Shown piece by piece: positions 12,412 through 23,859 of a stretch of 64,000 nt of DNA (position 1 is the first letter of the stretch; each line of letters begins with the position of its first letter). Made by a program: the position numbers and the translations under genes. The DNA is from Membranipora membranacea (lineage: Eukaryota; Bryozoa; Gymnolaemata; Cheilostomatida; Membraniporidae): positions 8,494,001 through 8,558,000 of the forward strand of contig OU612072.1 in NCBI GenBank assembly GCA_914767715.1. The letters run 5' to 3'. Under the pieces are notes generated by a model. That model had not been told where the DNA came from and ran no database searches. It was given only the letters and a program-made list of their open reading frames with translations.

Positions 12412-12879
12412 CTGAAATGAAAATGTACAAACTAAATATTGTATAAATACATGTGGGCAAACTCCCTGTTGATTCTAGCTTTGCCGTTTCAAAAACCAGA
12501 ATTGTCAACACCTAGTCTTAAAGAATGCAAATCCCAAGGAAACATCCACATAATAGAAATTCACACGGCCAGATAACAGTGTGAAACAGAAGCGCTGCAA
12601 TTTTATCTTACCAGTATAGTTAACAACGAATTCACAGGCTCCGTTTGTACGCATTTGAAGCTCGACACCAGGCGTATGAGATACAACAAAATTGGAATTA
12701 AGGAAATTCAAGATTTGCCTCTTTTTTGGACAAGTATGATACTTTAGAAAGAACTAAGTAACTAAAACCTAATCCTGAAAATTCAACAAAAAATGCCGAA
12801 TGTGATAACAGCAATAACAGTAAGTGTATTAATAATCACCAAACAGGGTCGGGACGTGGAGCCTCATTTGCAAAGGCTC

Positions 12880-13380
12880 GAACGAGATGCGTAGGCGTGT
12901 CTGGAGCTGCAGAGGAACATCCTTGAGATTCATAGGCCCGTCTTCAGATGAACAGGGTCCTCTCCAGATGTATAAGCCTGTCTTCAGGTGCAAAGGGTTA
13001 TCTTGAGTTGTATAGGCTTGTTTTTAGATACATAGAACTGTCTTTTAAATGCCCATCTTGAAATGTGTATGCCAGCCTTGAGATGCGTAGGCCAGTCCTG
13101 AGATGCATAGTCCAGTTCTGAGATGCGTATAGGTCATTCTTGAGACTCTTAGGCCCATCTTGAGATGCAAAGGTGTATCCTAAGATGTGTGGGCTCTGTG
13201 CCAATCTTGAGATGTACATGCTGTTCTTGAGATGCTTGAGCCAGGCTTGAGATGTGGTGTCCTAAGGAGTGTAGGCCAATCTGGAGATGCAAAGGCGTAT
13301 CTTGAAATGCGTAGGCTAATCTTCTTATGTCAGAAGCTTTTTAAAATGTATTAGCTGTTCTTTTTTCAGGTTAGGACTGT
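12880..13380. repeat. Degenerate 20-21-bp minisatellite, second locus
   Basis: About twenty imperfect units resemble CTTGAGATGCGTAGGCCAGT. The consensus is close to that of 4800-5110. The downstream sequence containing CCATACTTTGGTTCT is shared with 7060 and, more weakly, 8350. The array is thus a repeated part of the duplicated unit. Confidence 0.75.
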
Positions 13381-13983
13381 CTTAGATGTCGAGTCATGCT
13401 TTGATATGTGCAGGCTGCTGTTGAGACGAATAGGCCCATCTTCAAATGTCTACAGAGGTGTTCGTTGACCATACTTTGGTTCTGATTGTATTAGGCCAGA
13501 AAACTCTACAGAGCCAGACGTCTCACAGCTCTCACTGTTGGTTGTAATTGGCTTTCACATTAAAGCTGTGACACCAATCAGACCTGAAAAATAAATATGG
13601 AAAAGTTCACAAAAGGCTGTAACACAACATTTTTCTACACAATCAAACACCACCTAAACAAGCTCACAGATTCCATGAAAAGTTCATATTATCCATAATA
13701 CTTGTCATCAACAATTCATCACTTTTTAATGTTTTCATGTGACAAAAAAAGGAATAATATCCAAGGAACTAAACAAAACAATTTAAAAAAGTAAAGTTGA
13801 GCAGAGATGGTGCTTTGCAGTTAGCAGGTGTATCATAGCATGCGGTTGCAGTTTCATGGATTAGATCAAAGTGGTATTTTGCGCAAATGTGTCTTATTGA
13901 CTTTTACGACCTACACAGCATAAAACGGATGGAATATAATGATGGCATGTTCAATATTCCTCTGAGGTAGATGTCAAACCCAC

Positions 13984-14122
13984 CAGGTCAATCTAAGGAT
14001 ATTCTTATTTTCTCACTGTATTGAGCAGTGGAGAAATCTCCATATTCATCATACATGATGAGAATATTAAACAACCAAACATACCAAACAACCCAAAAGA
14101 CAACAGTGTTTATGAGCCATAT
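13984..14122 (-). pseudogene. Type B exon remnant, array unit 4
   Basis: The acceptor is TTATTAAG. The frame reads IWLINTVVFWVVWYVWLFNI, a strongly hydrophobic segment, then a polar acidic stretch to a stop close to the expected donor. It supports the view that this exon encodes a membrane-spanning or membrane-proximal part. Confidence 0.4.
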
Positions 14123-14574
14123 CTTAATAACAAATACGTAACGTAGGCCAGAACAGTGTTACCGCAAAGCAATTGTATTTATATCAGCATGCTTTCGAAT
14201 TTCTCATGGACACAGAGGCTGCAGTTGGTGAATGGCTTATAGCAGAGCAAAAAACAACAATTTCGGCTCTGCTGCGATGTGATTGTGTTTGTATGGGACG
14301 TGGTGTTACTTTGCAGGCTGCGGAAATTATATGTTGCTAGTTAGGTATGAGCAAAATAAAAGTAAGGCAAATCATGGAAGAGCAAGCACCTGCTGAATTA
14401 CTATTAGCAGAACAAAATACTGATCAATTGTGCTCATCACCTTTTTTTTACAACATCACAAGGAAACAAGCAAGCAGACAGAGGTACATGAACAACGCAA
14501 TGATGTGATTGACACCCAGCCCAAATACTTTATGTCAGTGAATAACACTTCAGTAGATGCTTACAATGTCACTG

Positions 14575-14660
14575 GATGACTCTCTCCGGCCCATCCTGTC
14601 CATGCAGCATCTGGATCAGAAGAGCGGCACTCTCAGCTCATGCCTTCGCTTATGTACTAC
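14575..14660 (-). pseudogene. Type A exon remnant, array unit 4
   Basis: The donor ATT|GTAAGC and the internal GGACAGGATGGGCCGGAGAG match the type A exon at 5653-5777. The upstream half and the acceptor are not recognisable. Adjacent minus-strand sequence near 14470-14530 reads GVNHIIALFMYLCLLACF, a likely transmembrane segment of the next exon. Confidence 0.35.
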
Positions 14661-14719
14661 TGAGTTAACCAGTTGTGAAAGCTCATTGTATTTAATTTTG
14701 GGCAGTCTTTATTTAGATG

Positions 14720-16100
14720 ATTAAAATAAATATCTCTTTGCTTTCACTTTTCAATACCATCGCTAAAGCATGAAAGCCTGAAGATTTCAAAAGATTATTA
14801 CGCTTCTCTTTGTTATGTAGCGACCCAAGCCGACGAGTTACTACCCTGTGTGACAGAGGAATTACAAGCTACAAGTACAGATTAGGATAGAGAAAAGCCT
14901 TTGGCATTTTTTATCATCATCATCATTCTTTTTATAGCATTGAGATTCCATTTCTTGCCGAATCACAAATTGGAACCAAATGTAACACCTCGTTGGTACA
15001 TTGTCCAATCCTGCTACAACAAAGCATGAGCGTTGAATTTTAAAATACATTTTCCAGAAATTTTTTTTACGAAATATACATAAAAGATGCATTTACACCA
15101 ATTAAGAATATTATCATTTATTAACATCATATTTTACAATCCAAAATTGGACTGATGAAAAGCTAGCAGCTATTACACATCAATTTTTTTTAAATTTTGA
15201 CAGTATATTATTTACACTGCTAACTAATTAGGCTCAATACTCTACCATGACTGGCTAGATAGCGTTTGATCCAATTAGCCAGCAAGCTTAGAGGGAAGAT
15301 TTTTTTTATGTTGGAGCCAGGCAGCCATGCTTGGAGTTCCCGGTCTGGGCATTCCCTCCACTCACGAATAACATTGAATCATGGCACAAATGGCATCCTG
15401 TAAATTAAGACAGGGCTGCTTGCAAAGAGAATGGGTGAGATAAAGGGAGAAAAGATGGAGAAAAAGGGAAGTGAGAGGGGGGGGGGAAGGAAAAGAAGGG
15501 AAAGAAAAAACAATGATGGGCAGACTTGAGCCATCTTATATACATTTTGTGTATTTACCAAAGACTAGTACCTGTTGCACCATTTGGGCAGGTATTATTG
15601 TTGTTATCAAAACAGGAATTATGTAGAACGCAAAAGTAAACTTTATTCTATAGATTTATCTGGTAAATAATTGTTGCAAAATGATGTGAAAACACCGAAT
15701 TAAAGTGAGTTAAAATTAGGCACCTACAAGGTTTTTATAATATTAGAATCATGAAAATAAAATAATGTACATGCTTCCGCACTATGTAAAGTGTCTGGGA
15801 ATACCAATTTAAAATAAGATAAAGTTATCATCATAGAATTCCTAAAGTGTATAGTTGAAGTGTATGAAATAGAATAATTGTGATAAGTGATAGTGGAAAC
15901 GGAGAAAAAAATTCCTGAGATAGAAACCTACAAGTTGTCTGTGAGATTAATGAGTTAAATAGTATCCTTAGTTCCAAAAAAGTTGAAATACAAATAAGAA
16001 TATTGAATATTGGCAACTTACAACACCTCCTTGGCTTACAACAATGTTTAAAACCACAAGGAGTCTTTCTTGTCACTGTGTTTTTTACACCCGGGATTCT
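14720..16100. other. Non-coding, no gene seen
   Basis: AT-rich sequence without a supported gene. A purine-rich stretch (15430-15510) contains a G-run at 15478-15486. Short open frames on the minus strand show no splice context or recognised motif. Confidence 0.5.
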
Positions 16101-16103
16101 CAC

Positions 16104-16181
16104 CATCTAGTTCTTTTGTCCAGTAGATTCTGAAGTTCTACACGTTCTGCCCCAGCGTCTGGTGAATTGTGGCTGACCTGG
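16104..16181 (-). CDS. Possible isolated exon, unknown gene
   Basis: A 78-bp block lies between ACAACAG and the donor ATG|GTGAGA. It is open in one frame (phase 1 to phase 2) and reads SPDAGAERVELQNLLDKR, which looks like normal protein sequence. No flanking exon was found, so this may be chance. Confidence 0.25.
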
Positions 16182-16569
16182 CTGTTGTATCAGTAGCAGT
16201 AGAGTCCAGATGAAGCTGAGACAAGGGAAAATGAATATATGTAATGTACTGCGTGAATGGTATGAAAGTCCAGTTTAATATCTACTCCATGTATGTTCAA
16301 AGTCATGAAATGTGACAGCTGAATGCATCAATACCGGCAATGCTGATATCAGCTTCATAATAAACATAATAATACCACCTACAGCAGTAAGTCAAATGTC
16401 CTATTAAGTTGTACCAGCTCTACCGACGGGAGACCCAGTGATCCGCTTCAGTTCATACAACCAGCAGCATGTTTTAAGTAGAGGTGTAAAATTTAGCTAA
16501 AGTGTAGTTTAACTAGTCTGAGGGTCAATTAATGTCAGCTAGTGCCTAGACCAAGTTTGGTCCATTTTC

Positions 16570-17420
16570 GATTGATTGATTGATTTATTAGCTATCACAA
16601 ACATTAAATGTTGCGAAAAATGGATGCATATATACTTGGTCATAATAAGAGCTTGCTACCAGTGTATGGAACTATGGACTTTTTAAAAATAATCTCATTT
16701 AGTGTGATGCACATTTGCCTCAGAAAACAGTCTTTGCCCCATGAGCTGCGACATTTAATATGTCTAAGACGACCAGAAGGGCAATGTTCGAGAAAATTGT
16801 GTATAAAGTGGTCTTCATCAGGAAAACAGCACATGATAATGGATTTAGTTCTCTGTTTAACAATGGTATCGAGATCGCCTACGTCAAGCCCTAAATTCTT
16901 GGCATCGTTGAAAACTTTTCTTAGTAGTTTCTTGTCCTTAGCATATATGCTAGTGTGCAAAACAGGTAGACATTACATTAAGAGTGAAACTACAAAACTT
17001 TTGAACACCATGGAGGCTAATGGCTTCGAACTCAGATACATAAAATTTTTAACAACATACATCCTTTGACTTGCTTTGCCAGTTATTTTATGCACATAAT
17101 CTTCGAATCTTAGTTTGTTATCAATGTCTACACCAAGGTATTTTACCTTTTCACAAAATGATATATTGGTGCCATCTAGGTTCAGTTTAGGAGTGTTAGG
17201 TTTGAGACGTTGAGTAGAGAAAAGCATTTCCTTTGTCTTAGAAGCATTAAGTAGTAAATCTAAATCAGTGCATTGTTTGGAGATTCGATTAATTTCAGAA
17301 AAATAATTACATCAGTCTAAATCATTACCAACTAATCCAATTACACAAGTGTCATCCGCGTATTTGAGTACTGTGATATTCGACAGTGTAGATGTAATCC
17401 TGCATTCCTGCATTCCAAGT
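16570..17420 (-). mobile_element. 5'-truncated LINE with reverse-transcriptase C-terminus
   Basis: On the minus strand the sequence starts inside the RT active-site block (LKYADDTCVIG). It continues through LLNASKTKEMLFST and VKYLGVDIDNKLRF to the RT thumb region. It then carries a C-terminal domain ending KSIVPYTGSKLLL. One stop (after GNDLD) and a further stop near 16973 break the frame. An AATAAA is followed by (TCAA)n at 16570-16583, which marks the 3' end. The copy is dead on arrival, truncated at about 17420. Confidence 0.85.
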
Positions 17421-17429
17421 CGCGCCCGA

Positions 17430-18050
17430 TCCACTAGTCTGCGGTGTGACCAGTGGAAGGGAGCAGCAGGAATGTAGGCAATTGGATTAAACTTGTTCTA
17501 GCTAGGGCTAGCAGAAGTGAGAGTCTGTGTAAGTAAACAAGGTGAGTAGTGTAAGCCAGCATTAACTTAAGCTATATCAATGTATGCGAAAAAGGCGAAC
17601 TTTCCATTCTGCGAAACACTTCACTCATCTGGTGTATGCCCATACTCAGTTAATGCATTTAATGGTTTTAATTTATGCTTGAAATTTTGTACTAAGCCGA
17701 GCTTAAAGTTAGAAGTTACCCCTCATTGAACAGTCATGTATGGGAGGGAACAACTCCAATATAGATACTAACAGTGTAATACCGAGGAGTACTTACCTAC
17801 AACCTGCCATCGAAAGGTACCAACTCAAACTAATACCTTAGTCATTTACCTTTAAGGTTATGAGGATATGAATTGTTGGACAGAATCTAGAACATACGGA
17901 GTTTATCATACCTTTGGCTACTCATCGCTACTGAGGTTTAATGATATTCCATATAAGCGCCTATCACATATACTTGTAGGTAGGTGACTTACCCTGTGAC
18001 AGGAAACAGATCATATCAGTAGAAGAAGCTCAACCATAGAGATCCAGTGA
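17430..18050. other. Non-coding, no gene seen
   Basis: No coding region or clear repeat was recognised between the LINE and the duplicated block that starts at about 18058. Confidence 0.5.
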
Positions 18051-18057
18051 TAAAACT

Positions 18058-19009
18058 ACAAGGGGTTGTATAGTCTAATCAGGTAGATCTAGTCAGTCAG
18101 CACCGCAAAACTCTTGATTCTGGAATAAAAATAGGAGGGTTTTGTTCGCTCTTAGAAATTAAACAAAAATCTATCAAGTTACATTGAATTTCGTCTTGCA
18201 GTCAGACAGTGCATTAAATTGCTTTTAATTTCGTACCAAATTACCAGCACACCTGAAAGAAATACACTACATAATCTACAAGGCTGCTTTATGACTAGCC
18301 CTGACGTATGGGAATAAGACCTGGCCCGTAACAGGAACCCTCTTCTTGTGAGATGCGCATACTAAGTTGATAAAGGCAGAAGCAAATATTATTTTTGCCA
18401 ATCAGAGATGCCATGTGGAAAAAGAGGCTAGGATGGTATGGTCATGTTTGTGAGAGAGATGAAGATATCAAGAGACTGTACGTGATGAGGGCGGAGGGAA
18501 GTAAAGGGCGTGGACGAGCAAAACAGCGCTGGAGTGACACAGTCAATGGGGACCTCTGCTGGCTAGATCTAGGTCAAAGTGATACAAGTGATCGAGTAAG
18601 GTGGAACAGTTTGGTTTAACTGGGAGTCAGGCAAAACCGGCCACCCAATCAGGACATGGTGGTAAAAGGTGGACAAAGGTGAACAAAGGGAACACAATAC
18701 CTTTTCTACGATCCCTCTAGTATACATGATCTATCTGATGCCATTGCTAAATTGTATACACCAACATCTATTTGGATAACTCCTGCTATTGATAGTTTGA
18801 GTAGTATGGAAATTCTTCAGAACTGGCTGTATAGAAATCAAGAAAATTTGTCTTCAAATCTAAAATGAAATGGAATGAAAATAGCAAGGAAATGGAATGG
18901 TAATTGCGACCTGCTATATGTCAGTAGACTGAATGAGACTTATAGTATATGCCAGAATTACACTAGTGTCAGAATGGTCAGTAGTTTTTTTGACTCGATT
19001 CAGCCCTCA
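18058..19009. repeat. Tandem duplication, copy A, split by a LINE fragment
   Basis: Three markers occur in the same order here and in 19133-19697: CAGGTAGATCNAGTCAGTCAGCACC, CCCNTNTAGTATAC followed by ATCTGATGCC, and a block with CAGAATTACA and GGCAGAATGG-like sequence. Copy A is longer because it carries the LINE fragment at 18265-18690. The copies are clearly diverged. Confidence 0.55.
18265..18690 (+). mobile_element. LINE reverse-transcriptase C-terminal fragment
   Basis: The plus-strand frame 18395-18619 reads KKRLGWYGHVCERDEDIKRL, then KGRGRAKQRWSDTVNGDL. This is the usual ending of one class of LINE polyproteins (W-Y-G-H-V followed by G-R-G-R-x-x-x-R-W). Just upstream, with stops, LTYGNKTWPVT matches the preceding YG-E-W-x-V-T block. 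The copy is 5'-truncated and inactive. Confidence 0.75.
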
Positions 19010-19132
19010 GCTGTTTTCAGGTTGCAATGTTGAACATATGCACCCTCAGTGCACCAGTTGGCTGTATTTTGCGAGGTACTAGCAAGCTTCTTAGTCAACT
19101 AAAACGCATGCTAAAACTACAAGCTGCACTTT

Positions 19133-19697
19133 TGTAAAGGGGTTTATAGTCTACTCAGGTAGATCAAGTCAGTCAGCACCTCAAAACTCTGCTTCTACAA
19201 TAAAATAGAAGGCTTTTTACTAGTTCTTTCCTTAGTCATGAGATTAAAAGGAATCTATCAAACTTTCTTTCATTTTCCGTTGCAATGAGTCGGACTGACC
19301 GAATGACCTATCTACGGCCCCTTTAGTATACTATCTGATGCCTCCAATATGATATGTAAATAACCCTCAATTTTAATATGGCATGGAAAAATCGATTATG
19401 TTAAAGTTGTCATCATTTGAGGTATTTAAACTGAATTCAGAAAATCGGTTTCGGTACCCACAATTCAGAGAAGAAGATGGCAAGTGGCGGTCAATATGTT
19501 TTCTTTTAATTTACTTTAATTTTCATGTAGGACTATAAAAAATTGGTATTTTACCTCAGGCCCTTATTTTGAGAAAAAGGTCTACTGAAAACATATTCTG
19601 AGAACTAATAGCAGTCGTGAGTTTTAGTATGTCTCAGAATTACAAACGTGGCAGAATGGTTCTAGTCATTTCTTTGACCCGAGTTAGCATTCATGCT
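19133..19697. repeat. Tandem duplication, copy B
   Basis: This copy matches 18058-19009 without the LINE insertion. It starts near GGGGTTTATAGTCTACTCAG and ends near the GGCAGAATGGTTCTAGTC block. No coding capacity was seen. Confidence 0.55.
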
Positions 19698-19699
19698 TC

Positions 19700-20470
19700 T
19701 CCTTTCTTTGTAGGTAGGCTCACCCTGAGTTAGCTCAAATATCTATACTTTGGTCCACGTTGGTGGTAAAGAAAGAAATATCGTCAACCCCCATCCATCA
19801 TTGCCATTAGTTAATATTAGCTAGCACTAGACTTAAACTCTCTCTCTTCCATGCAAAGTAAATACCAGAGGGATAATTGTCAGCCAGAGTTAAGTTTGAA
19901 AAGTTAACACTAAATTTTAGCTACCTGAAGTGAGAGTCTATATAATGTTAAGAAAAGATAGGGTGAGATAAAGTTAGCTAGAATTACTCGTCTAAGGTAC
20001 TCGTAATATCTTCATCTGTGCAGTCACTTTATTTTCCAGCTCTACTTTGTCTCTACTTTCTTCTTAAACTTTCTCTCCTCCAAATTTCCACTCCATCTAA
20101 TGTTTTTGTGATTTTTATAATATATCTATGTGCTCACCTACAGCAACAAATGTGATATTTGAGATATCTTTAAATAAATAAACATACTTTAAACCTTATA
20201 GATTTTTCTATTAATGACTGGCCGTCCACATTATGGGGGAGATGATAATGTAATGCCACTGAACCACCGGAGTTATAGCTCTTTAACTATATGAAAGCTG
20301 ATGAACAAGTGACTGGCCCAAAAACAAAAGCACACCTGTGTGGACCTACTAAGTAGTGTAGGAATGATGTTATGTCAAACATACAATTCATTCAGATCAT
20401 ATTTACAAATGACAATATGAGCCATGGTTACCTTCCCTGAGGAAGATTCATATTCAGTTAATGTATAGAA
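19700..20470. other. Non-coding, no gene seen
   Basis: AT-rich sequence with AATAAATAAA-type motifs near 20170. No supported exon or repeat was found. Confidence 0.5.
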
Positions 20471-20575
20471 ATGTGTCAGCTTCGAGCGCAGGAAGTTTTT
20501 TTAACGGAGATTATTTTCGACGATAGAGTAAGCTGTCCTATTCTATGTTGAACAGTGTTTAAAATATTGGCATAC

Positions 20576-20692
20576 CTTTGGAGTATAAGATAAGTGACAA
20601 TGCCTTCACCAGAAATCAGCAGGTTCATCCTATGCTGAAAGTCAATAACACCAACCAGCATGATTTGATAGTGTTACACAGGCATTGCGCAC
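20576..20692 (-). CDS. Possible exon related to the 2-14.7 kb gene family
   Basis: The acceptor TTACATAG and the donor AAG|GTATGC bound a 117-bp block that begins GTGCGCAATGCC, like the type D exons. Its best frame starts at an internal ATG and reads LVGVIDFQHRMNLLIS, weakly similar to the type C exon at 8333-8487. The frames do not join cleanly with the exon at 20851-20938. It may be a remnant. Confidence 0.3.
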
Positions 20693-20850
20693 CTATGTAA
20701 CTGATACATGATGTTTTTTTTTTATTTAGTTCATTAAGGGTCAGGACAGCAAGCACAAACTGGATTGATTGAAGCAACCAGATTATTGCTCTGAAGATCT
20801 AGTAGAGAGAAACAGCTGCCGCTGACCCTCAGCTGTGATATCATACTTAC

Positions 20851-20938
20851 AGTAGCTGAATGTGACATACTGTATCTACAGAGATACTCTGCTGTTTACA
20901 ATCCAAGCTTCCCACCATGTCTGTGTTATCCATCAAAC
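20851..20938 (-). CDS. Possible exon related to the type A exon
   Basis: The acceptor ATTGTTTTAG followed by GTTT resembles the type A exon at 5777. The donor ACT|GTAAGT is consensus. The 88-bp block is open in one frame and reads LMDNTDMVGSLDCKQQSIS and onward. No family was recognised. It could be part of a surviving gene or a remnant. Confidence 0.3.
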
Positions 20939-20982
20939 CTAAAACAATACAAATATTCATAAATCTTTGTCAAATTTTCCAA

Positions 20983-22463
20983 TTTGACAAGGTGGATGTA
21001 GGAATGAAATCACATGATTCTAACATTCAATAATTCGATACAAATATGTGCCAGGTGAGATTTGTATTGAGTTTTGTAACATTAAGAAGTGGTGCTCTCA
21101 TTGATGGTGATGAGAGGATCATGAGGGGGGGACTCCAAACTCCTTATTTGGGGGTGTCAGGGCAGTACAGACACCTGTTGACATGTGGTATGGATTAGCC
21201 TCATGTCATACGGCAACAACAACAACTCACTGCAACTACAACAGCCAAGTAACACATGAGCACCGCCCTGACACCGTTAGCTCAAGTTCTCAGTTGCCTT
21301 CAGGGTTGGGTCAGGGAACGAGCCCACTGGCTAGTTCAGTCATTTACTTCAGTGCCTTCTTCTATGTTGTTAAAAGACCAGGGTGATAGAGGGTGTAACT
21401 TTAAGGGAGATATGATTACTAGAGAGTTAGTGTTTAACAGTCAGAAAAGGAGCAAGCCAGCTACAAAACTAAATTTTCTCATCATTTGTCCTATAACCAT
21501 ATCAATGAATATAAATCTGGCAGTCTGAGCTTACTTGTACCTTAAGCAAAGCTCCTTGTAGATAAGAGAATTGGCAGACTTGTGATGAATGTAACTAGTT
21601 TGAATCAGTTTCTACATCCGCTTACGCTAGTGTTACAGATTCTCACAACCATCTATATTGTTCCTCTACCTCCAATATAATCTCCAGTTGCACAATGTCA
21701 TGTGAGTCTGTCCACTCAGTACTGAAAAGAGACATCATAGAGGGTATCGTCTGTATAAGTTTAGAACTGTTACCTAGTCATGCAGAGTACGTGAGGCAAA
21801 ATCATATATATCGTTGGGGATAATTTCTTGACTGAACTTTTTTTGCATAATAAGGGGGGTAATTTTAAGGCTAACCAATTGACCTAAATGGAAGGTATTT
21901 CTTAACTGCACTGTTAGACATAAAGTGGGGCATAATTTCTTGACTGCACTATAAGGCATAAAAAGGAGGGAAGATTGTGTCTTGAAAAGATTACAAACTT
22001 CCAATATATAGATCCTCATTACTTCAGATAACAAAGGCTTTGTTCACAAAGGTTCTCAACAGGACATGAAGTTTCAGACTTACCCACAGTGTCAACTAGA
22101 TGCCACATAGTTCTACTCAAGGATTTATATACTCTAGCCCAAACTCCTTTGTCTATTACTTATAAATCAAATTCCTCTGAAGCCACAATGACATATTGCG
22201 TCAGGCTCTACAAAAGATATATCGGAAACAGTATATAGAGCAAGTATATTGTAGGGAATGAGTAAAGTTAAAACGCATACAATTGGTATCTCCCAGTTGA
22301 TGGCGATGCATACGCGATAAACTGTACGATGCTACAACCAATTTAGGATCCATTCCAACCAATTAATGAGGATTTGAGATGATACGAGTCAGATCTGTAA
22401 ATGTTGTATTATCAGTTAAACATACAATATTTGGTTGATTTGCTGTTTATTGTATTGAACACA
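20983..22463. repeat. Tandem duplication of 1.48 kb, copy 1
   Basis: The unit starts TTTGACAAGGTGGATG and ends TTGTATTGAACACA. It is followed head-to-tail by copy 2. The copies differ by scattered substitutions and a few indels, so the event is recent. Open frames of 60-90 codons occur at the same place in both copies but show no protein character. The part at 21085-21200 is distantly similar to 27980-28100. Confidence 0.9.
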
Positions 22464-23857
22464 TTTGACAAGGTGGATGTAGGAATGAAATCACATGATT
22501 CTAACATTCAATAATTCGATACAAATATTTGCCAGGTGAGAGTTGTATTGAGTTTTGTAACATTAAGAAGTTATGCTCTCATTGATGGTGATGAGAGGAT
22601 CATGAGGGGGCACTCCAAACTCCTTATTTGGGGGTGTCAGGGCAGTACAGACACCTGTTGACATGTGGTATGGATTAGCCTCATGTCATACGGCAACAAC
22701 AACAACTCACTGCAACTACAACAGCCAAGTAACACATGAGCACCGCCCTGACACCGTTAGCTCAAGTTCTCAGTTGCCTTCAGGGTTGGGTCAGGGAACG
22801 AGCCCACTGGCTAGTTCAGTCATTTACCTCAGTGCCTTCTTCCATGTTGTTAAAAGACCAGGGTGATAGAGGGTGTAACTTAAAGGGAGATATGATTACT
22901 AGAGAGTTAGTGTTTAACAGTCAGAAAGGGAGCAAGCCAGCTACAAAACTAAATTTTCTCATCATGTGTCCTATAACCATATCAATGAATATAAATCTGG
23001 CCGTCTGAGCTTACTTGTACCTTAAGCAAAGCTCCTTGTAGATAAGAGAATTGGCAGACTTGTGATGAATGTAACTAGTTTGAATCAGTTTCTACATCCG
23101 CTTACGCTAGTGTTACAGATTCTCACAACCATCCATATTGTTCCTCTACCTCCAATATAATCTCCAGTTGCACAATGTCATGTGAGTCTGTCCACTCAGT
23201 ACTAAAAAGAGACATCATAGAGGGCATCATGTGTATAAGTTTAGAACTGTTACCTAGTCATGCAGAGTACGTGAGGCAAAATCATATATATCGTTGGGGA
23301 TAATTTCTTGACTGAACTTTTTTTGCATAATAAGGGGGGTAATTTTAAGGCTAACCAATTGACCTAAAGGGAAGGTATTTCTTAACTGCACTGTTAGACA
23401 TAAAGTGGGGCATAATTTCTTGACTGCACTATAAGGCATAAAAAGGAGGGAAGATTGTGTCTTGAAAAGATTACAAACTTCCAATATATAGATCCTAATT
23501 ACTTCAGATAACAAAGGCTTTGTTCACAAAGGTTCTCAACAGGACTTGAAGTTTCAGACTTACCCACAGTGTCAACTAGATGCCACATAGTTCTACTCAA
23601 GGAGTTATATACTCTAGCACAAACTCCTCTGTCTATTACTTATAAATCAAATTCCTCTGAAGCCACAATGACAAGTTAAAACGCATACAATTGATGGCGA
23701 TGCATACGCGATAAACTGTACGATGCTACAACCAGTTTAGGATCCATTCCAACCAATTAATGGGGATTTGAGATGATACGAGTCAGATCTGTAAATGTTG
23801 TATTATCAGTTATACATACAATATTTGGTTGATTTGCTGTTTATTGTATTGAACACA
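22464..23857. repeat. Tandem duplication of 1.48 kb, copy 2
   Basis: This is the head-to-tail partner of 20983-22463. It lacks about 70 bases near 23672 and a few bases of the TTGGTATCTCCCAG region that copy 1 retains. Otherwise it is nearly identical. Confidence 0.9.
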
Positions 23858-23859
23858 AA

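Larger units (their letters stand above)
2110..14700 (-). repeat. Tandem array of about four diverged units carrying decayed exons of one gene family
   Basis: The same series of short minus-strand exon-like blocks recurs about every 3.5-5 kb. Anchor blocks (type A) lie near 2.2, 5.7, 9.7 and 14.6 kb. Type B (starting ATTTGGATC and giving IWIIS) lies near 5.3, 7.7, 9.0 and 14.1 kb. Type C (GLIGVTALIH) lies near 8.4 and 13.6 kb, with weaker similarity near 7.1 kb. Type D (acceptor then TACACAATG) lies near 3.3, 4.2, 10.4 and 12.3 kb. Type E (after GTCTGAACAG) lies near 2.7, 6.2 and 11.4 kb. Many blocks keep a T-rich tract plus CAG acceptor and a GTGAGT donor, but most contain stops. Hydrophobic stretches suggest a multi-pass membrane protein. 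I cannot name the family; a CD20/MS4A-like protein is one weak idea. Most copies look like pseudogenes. Confidence 0.6.

Noticed and set aside
12998-13219. 73-codon minus-strand frame with repeated SLKN/SRLAYTFQD peptides
   Set aside because: It lies inside the second 20-bp minisatellite.
21256-23008. 90-codon plus-strand frame present in both copies of the tandem duplication
   Set aside because: Its presence in both copies follows from near identity of the duplicates; composition and lack of splice sites or homology give no coding support.
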